From Desulfoglaeba alkanexedens ALDC (GTDB lineage Bacteria > Desulfobacterota > Syntrophobacteria > Syntrophobacterales > DSM-9756): a DNA stretch of 64,000 nucleotides. Below are positions 61,179 through 64,000 of the stretch, in pieces. Position 1 is the first letter of the stretch. Every line of letters starts with the position of its first letter. A program made the translations under genes and the position numbers. The stretch covers positions 806,001 through 870,000 of the forward strand of contig NZ_CP040098.1 of NCBI RefSeq assembly GCF_005377625.1, read 5' to 3'. The notes beneath the pieces were generated by a model that did no database searches, was not told the DNA's origin, and saw nothing but the letters and a program-made list of their open reading frames with translations.

Positions 61179-63497
61179 CTAACAGCGTGCGGCGAAGAAC
61201 TTGAAAACCGGTTTCTCTCCATTGGGAACCGCCAGGCGTACGAGCCCTTCCCCTTCGCTCGAAACGGGCCATTGCACGCCTTCCACAGGAATCGCTTCCC
61301 ACGACAGGGCGCCGAAATCCCTGTGCAACTGAACACCTTCTCCAAAGGCCGCCGCCGGCCCGGCCACCGCCAGCGACGCGTCGAATGCCCCCAAAAGGGC
61401 GTTGAGCAGTTCGAAATCCGTTCGTGCATCACCCGGAGGATCTATGACCTTCGAAAGTCTCTGCACCCGCCGCTCGCAGTTGACCGCCGTACCGTCCTTT
61501 TCCACGAAGGCGGCGCCCGGGAGGACCACGTGGGCGTAATTCAGCGCCTTCGTCGCGACACAGTCCTGGACGACCAGGCACTGGAGCTTGGAGAGGGCGC
61601 TTTCAACGCTTCGCGCCGGAAGCCCCAGGTCAAAGGGATCCACTCCCACCAGCAACAGGGCCTTGAGGCTGCCCTTTTCGGCGGCCTCGAACATCTCGGG
61701 CCAACTCAAACCGGCGTCCCCGGGAACCTCCACGCCCCAAAGATTGGAAGCCACCTTCCTGGCCGCCGCCTGGGTCACCGGCCGATAGCCCGGCAGGTAC
61801 TTGGGCCATGCGCCGAAGTCCGCCGCTCCCTGAGCGTTTCCCGTAACGCCCATGGCCGCAAGCCCCGCACCCGGCGTACCAACCGCGCCCAGGAGGAGCT
61901 GCAGGCCTGCGCACATCCGGAAAAACGTCTCGTCGGCCGGTTCCCGGGACATGTCCCCGCCGTAGATAAGACAGGCGGGTTTTTTCGAAGCGTAGAGGCG
62001 GGCCGCGTCTTGGATGGCTTCCGTGGAAAGTCCCGTCTTCCCCGCCACATCTTCCAGTTCCACCTTTTCCACGCTTCGCACGAGCTTCTCGAAATCCTGG
62101 GTTCTTTCGGCAACGAAGGCTTCGTCGTAGAGTTTTTCGTCCAGGACCACCTTGATGAAGCCGCAAACGAGCGCCGCTTCGGACCCTTCGGAAACGGCCA
62201 GATGGAGGTCGGCGGTCTTGACGAGCCCTACGGGCTGAGGATGAGCGACGATCAGGCTCGCTCCTTCCCGCGCCGCCTTGCGCGCTCGGATCGCCGCGAT
62301 CGCATGCCTTTCCAGCGTGTCGGACCCCAGAACCAGAATGGATTTCGCCTGCGCGATATCGTCCAAGGGATGGGTCATGGCTCCGAGACCCAGGCTCGAC
62401 GAAAGGCCTTCATAGAGCGGAAGCTGCCAGGGGCCGCCCACGTTGTCCACACTGTTCGTTCCCAGCGCCGCCCGGGCGAGTTTCTGCGCGAGGTAGTATT
62501 CTTCGTTGGTGAGCATCCCGCCGGTGAGTACGGCGACCGCGGATCCGCCGCTTTCCTTGCAGACGGCCTTGAGTCTTCGCGCGGCGTCCTGCAACGCCTC
62601 GTCCACCGAAACGGGCTTGAGCTTTCCGTCGTCGCCGAGGATCTGTGCCGCCGTCAACCGGTCAGCCGAACTGATGAAATCGATATTGAACCGCCCCCGC
62701 TTGCACAGAGCGCCGCCACTGGCGGGTGATCGAAAATCGCCGCGAACCCGGACGATCTTTCCTTCATGGGTGTCGTAGCGCGCCAGGCAACCCATAGGGC
62801 ACTGGAGACAGACCGTGCTGCCGCTTGCCAGCTGCCAGGCACGCACCTGGTAGCGGCCGGCCCGCCAACCGATGGCGTCCACGGGGCAGAAATCCGCACA
62901 CATCCCGCACAACTCGCACCCGGCTTCCTCCAGCGGCAGATCGAAAGCCGTGGAAATCCTCTGGTTGAATCCGCGGCCCACCTTGGTCCAGACATCGGCG
63001 CCCTGGATCTCGTGGCACGCCCGGATACACCGCCTGCAAAGCACACACTTGTTCATGTCGATGTGCAGGTAAGGATTGGGGTCGGAATCCTCGGGGTACT
63101 TGTGCCGTTCGCCTTCAAACACCTCCGGCTTGACCCGGTACCGGTAGGCCAGATCCTGCAGCTCACATTCCCCCGCAGCCTGGCAGGTCATACATGCGTT
63201 GGGATGGTCGGACAGCAGAAGCTCCAGGATCGTCTTTCGCGCTTCCCGGACCTTTTCCGAGTCGGTCTCGATCACCATACCCTGGCGGACAGGGAAGACA
63301 CAGGCCGCCACCAGCGTGGACCACCCTCGGCGCACCTCTTCCACCACGCAGACGCGGCACGCCTCCTCCAGCGGCAGGCAAGGATGGTAGCAGAGCGTGG
63401 GAATATAAACGCCCGCCAGCCGGGCCGCCTCCAGGATGGTGGATCCTTCTTCTACCTGCACTTCCTGGCCATTGATCTTCAACGTGATCTTCGCCAT
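61179..63497 (-). CDS. nuoG: NADH dehydrogenase-type subunit G (FeS/molybdopterin fold)
   Basis: A 772-residue subunit that carries electrons between the NADH-oxidising NuoF subunit and the rest of a Complex I-type or soluble hydrogenase/dehydrogenase complex. Clusters in order: [2Fe-2S] ligands C36, C47, C50, C66; His/Cys [4Fe-4S] H98, C102, C105, C111; two ferredoxin-type clusters (C151-C154-C157-C161 and C194-C197-C200-C204); then C230, C233, C237 plus a later Cys opening the molybdopterin domain. Where formate dehydrogenases have the catalytic Cys/Sec (LUHAPT), this protein reads GPWQLPL, so it should not reduce or oxidise formate itself. GAGGGG precedes MAKITLK. Lies downstream of nuoF. 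Confidence 0.88.
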   Translation of the reverse strand: MAKITLKINGQEVQVEEGSTILEAARLAGVYIPTLCYHPCLPLEEACRVCVVEEVRRGWSTLVAACVFPVRQGMVIETDSEKVREARKTILELLLSDHPNACMTCQAAGECELQDLAYRYRVKPEVFEGERHKYPEDSDPNPYLHIDMNKCVLCRRCIRACHEIQGADVWTKVGRGFNQRISTAFDLPLEEAGCELCGMCADFCPVDAIGWRAGRYQVRAWQLASGSTVCLQCPMGCLARYDTHEGKIVRVRGDFRSPASGGALCKRGRFNIDFISSADRLTAAQILGDDGKLKPVSVDEALQDAARRLKAVCKESGGSAVAVLTGGMLTNEEYYLAQKLARAALGTNSVDNVGGPWQLPLYEGLSSSLGLGAMTHPLDDIAQAKSILVLGSDTLERHAIAAIRARKAAREGASLIVAHPQPVGLVKTADLHLAVSEGSEAALVCGFIKVVLDEKLYDEAFVAERTQDFEKLVRSVEKVELEDVAGKTGLSTEAIQDAARLYASKKPACLIYGGDMSREPADETFFRMCAGLQLLLGAVGTPGAGLAAMGVTGNAQGAADFGAWPKYLPGYRPVTQAAARKVASNLWGVEVPGDAGLSWPEMFEAAEKGSLKALLLVGVDPFDLGLPARSVESALSKLQCLVVQDCVATKALNYAHVVLPGAAFVEKDGTAVNCERRVQRLSKVIDPPGDARTDFELLNALLGAFDASLAVAGPAAAFGEGVQLHRDFGALSWEAIPVEGVQWPVSSEGEGLVRLAVPNGEKPVFKFFAARC

Positions 63498-63614
63498 GAC
63501 CCCTCTTCCCTCTCGAAAAACATTCACATGGGTTCGTGGTGCCGCTCGAACAAATGGCCGGCGCATGACCCGACGCACGCTTCAGCCCGGACCCCGCACC
63601 GCCTGGAACCTTCG

Positions 63615-64000
63615 TCACTTTCTTTTCTTCTTCGCCTTGGGCGCCATCCGCTCCCTGAAAGCCTTTTTTCTCTGGATGGCCACCAGTTCCTCGCACACAC
63701 CCGCGGGGCAACGCTGATCTTCAATGTGCGCCAGGAACTCATCCTCGAAATACGTGACGGCACTCATGACCGGCCGCGTGCTCGCCATGGCGAATTCACA
63801 GTACGCCGCCTGGATCATGGCCTCACCCAGAACCCGGATCTGATTGAGGTCCTCGAGGGTGCCGTTTCCCACGACTATCCGATGTACGCTTTCCCACATG
63901 CGCTTCATCCCCAGCCGGCAGGGAACGCACTTGCCGCAGGACAATCCTTCCTCGAAATCCAGAAAATACCTGGCCACATCCACCATGCACACGTGGTCGT
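63615..64000 (-). CDS. nuoF: NADH dehydrogenase-type subunit F, C-terminal part
   Basis: The last 128 codons of a NuoF-like protein whose start lies beyond the window. The N3 cluster motif SCGKCVPCRLG is present, with a later Cys in AAYCEFA and the C-terminal CPAGVC seen in HydB/HndC-type relatives. The tail is short and basic (RERMAPKAKKKRK) and lacks the extra ferredoxin domain many of those relatives have. NuoF binds FMN and NADH and passes electrons to NuoG, encoded 117 bases downstream. Confidence 0.88.
   Translation of the reverse strand, partial: DHVCMVDVARYFLDFEEGLSCGKCVPCRLGMKRMWESVHRIVVGNGTLEDLNQIRVLGEAMIQAAYCEFAMASTRPVMSAVTYFEDEFLAHIEDQRCPAGVCEELVAIQRKKAFRERMAPKAKKKRK

Noticed and set aside
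61179-63497. Formate dehydrogenase alpha subunit (possible selenoprotein)
   Set aside because: The catalytic Cys/Sec position is occupied by other residues, and there is no in-frame TGA at that place.

Overview
The window reads as high-GC chromosomal DNA from a Gram-negative, LPS-making, probably anaerobic bacterium. My best guess is a Desulfobacterota member near the Syntrophobacter group. The reasons are a propionyl-CoA-synthetase-type enzyme, KDO sugar genes (kdsB, kdsD), a NuoF/NuoG pair, an rnc gene beside an Elp3-like radical SAM gene, and a DUF2333 gene. The taxonomic call is inference only.

Layout. 1-3.0 kb: a short AT-rich coiled-coil membrane protein, a full-length dispersed repeat, and prpE. 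3.07-12.8 kb: a block of about 2.9 kb (radical SAM gene, rnc, 5' part of a gmhB-like gene) occurs twice in direct orientation, and an accessory island of about 3.9 kb lies between the copies. The island carries three tightly overlapping genes: a small HEPN-like protein, a ParA/MinD-like KGGVGR-variant ATPase, and a second P-loop ATPase. A fourth gene behind them runs into repeats. The left gmhB copy is cut at the island border and the right copy is complete. 13-17.7 kb: pckA, a DUF1614 membrane gene, tRNA-Glu, and an AT-rich amt-glnB pair. 17.7-20.4 kb: a gene-poor stretch with repeats, a hicBA toxin-antitoxin pair, a wrecked DUF433/DUF5615 pair, and tRNA-Lys.

20.4-31 kb is one leftward housekeeping operon: rpsB-tsf-pyrH-frr-uppS-cdsA-dxr-rseP-tsaB-ykgJ-der-substrate-binding protein. 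It joins translation, isoprenoid/phospholipid precursor supply and envelope proteolysis. 31-35 kb: cysQ, comF, icd, prmA. 35.4-46.3 kb runs rightward: kdsB-carA-carB-purF, then kdsD, a DapA-fold protein lacking its catalytic lysine, and a membrane M48-TPR protein. 46.7-54 kb: DUF2333, queD, tRNA-Met, an IHF-type gene, a divergent DnaA, an HD-domain protein, ddl, a ParB-like protein and tRNA-Phe. 54.5-64 kb, leftward: an acidic zinc-ribbon protein, rsmE, a prepilin peptidase, topA, dprA, nuoG and the 3' end of nuoF.

Intergenic space is heavily colonised by small repeats: palindromes of the TTCCCAAGCT/AGCTTGGGAA type (family A), a modular two-hairpin element (family B, about 120-bp core, about 200-bp full form), and GTAGGAGC-type elements (family C). 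No transposase, CRISPR array or recognisable oriC was found. The most interesting candidate system is the island trio at 5988-9222, which has the look of a nucleotide-powered defence or conflict module. That function is not demonstrated by the sequence.
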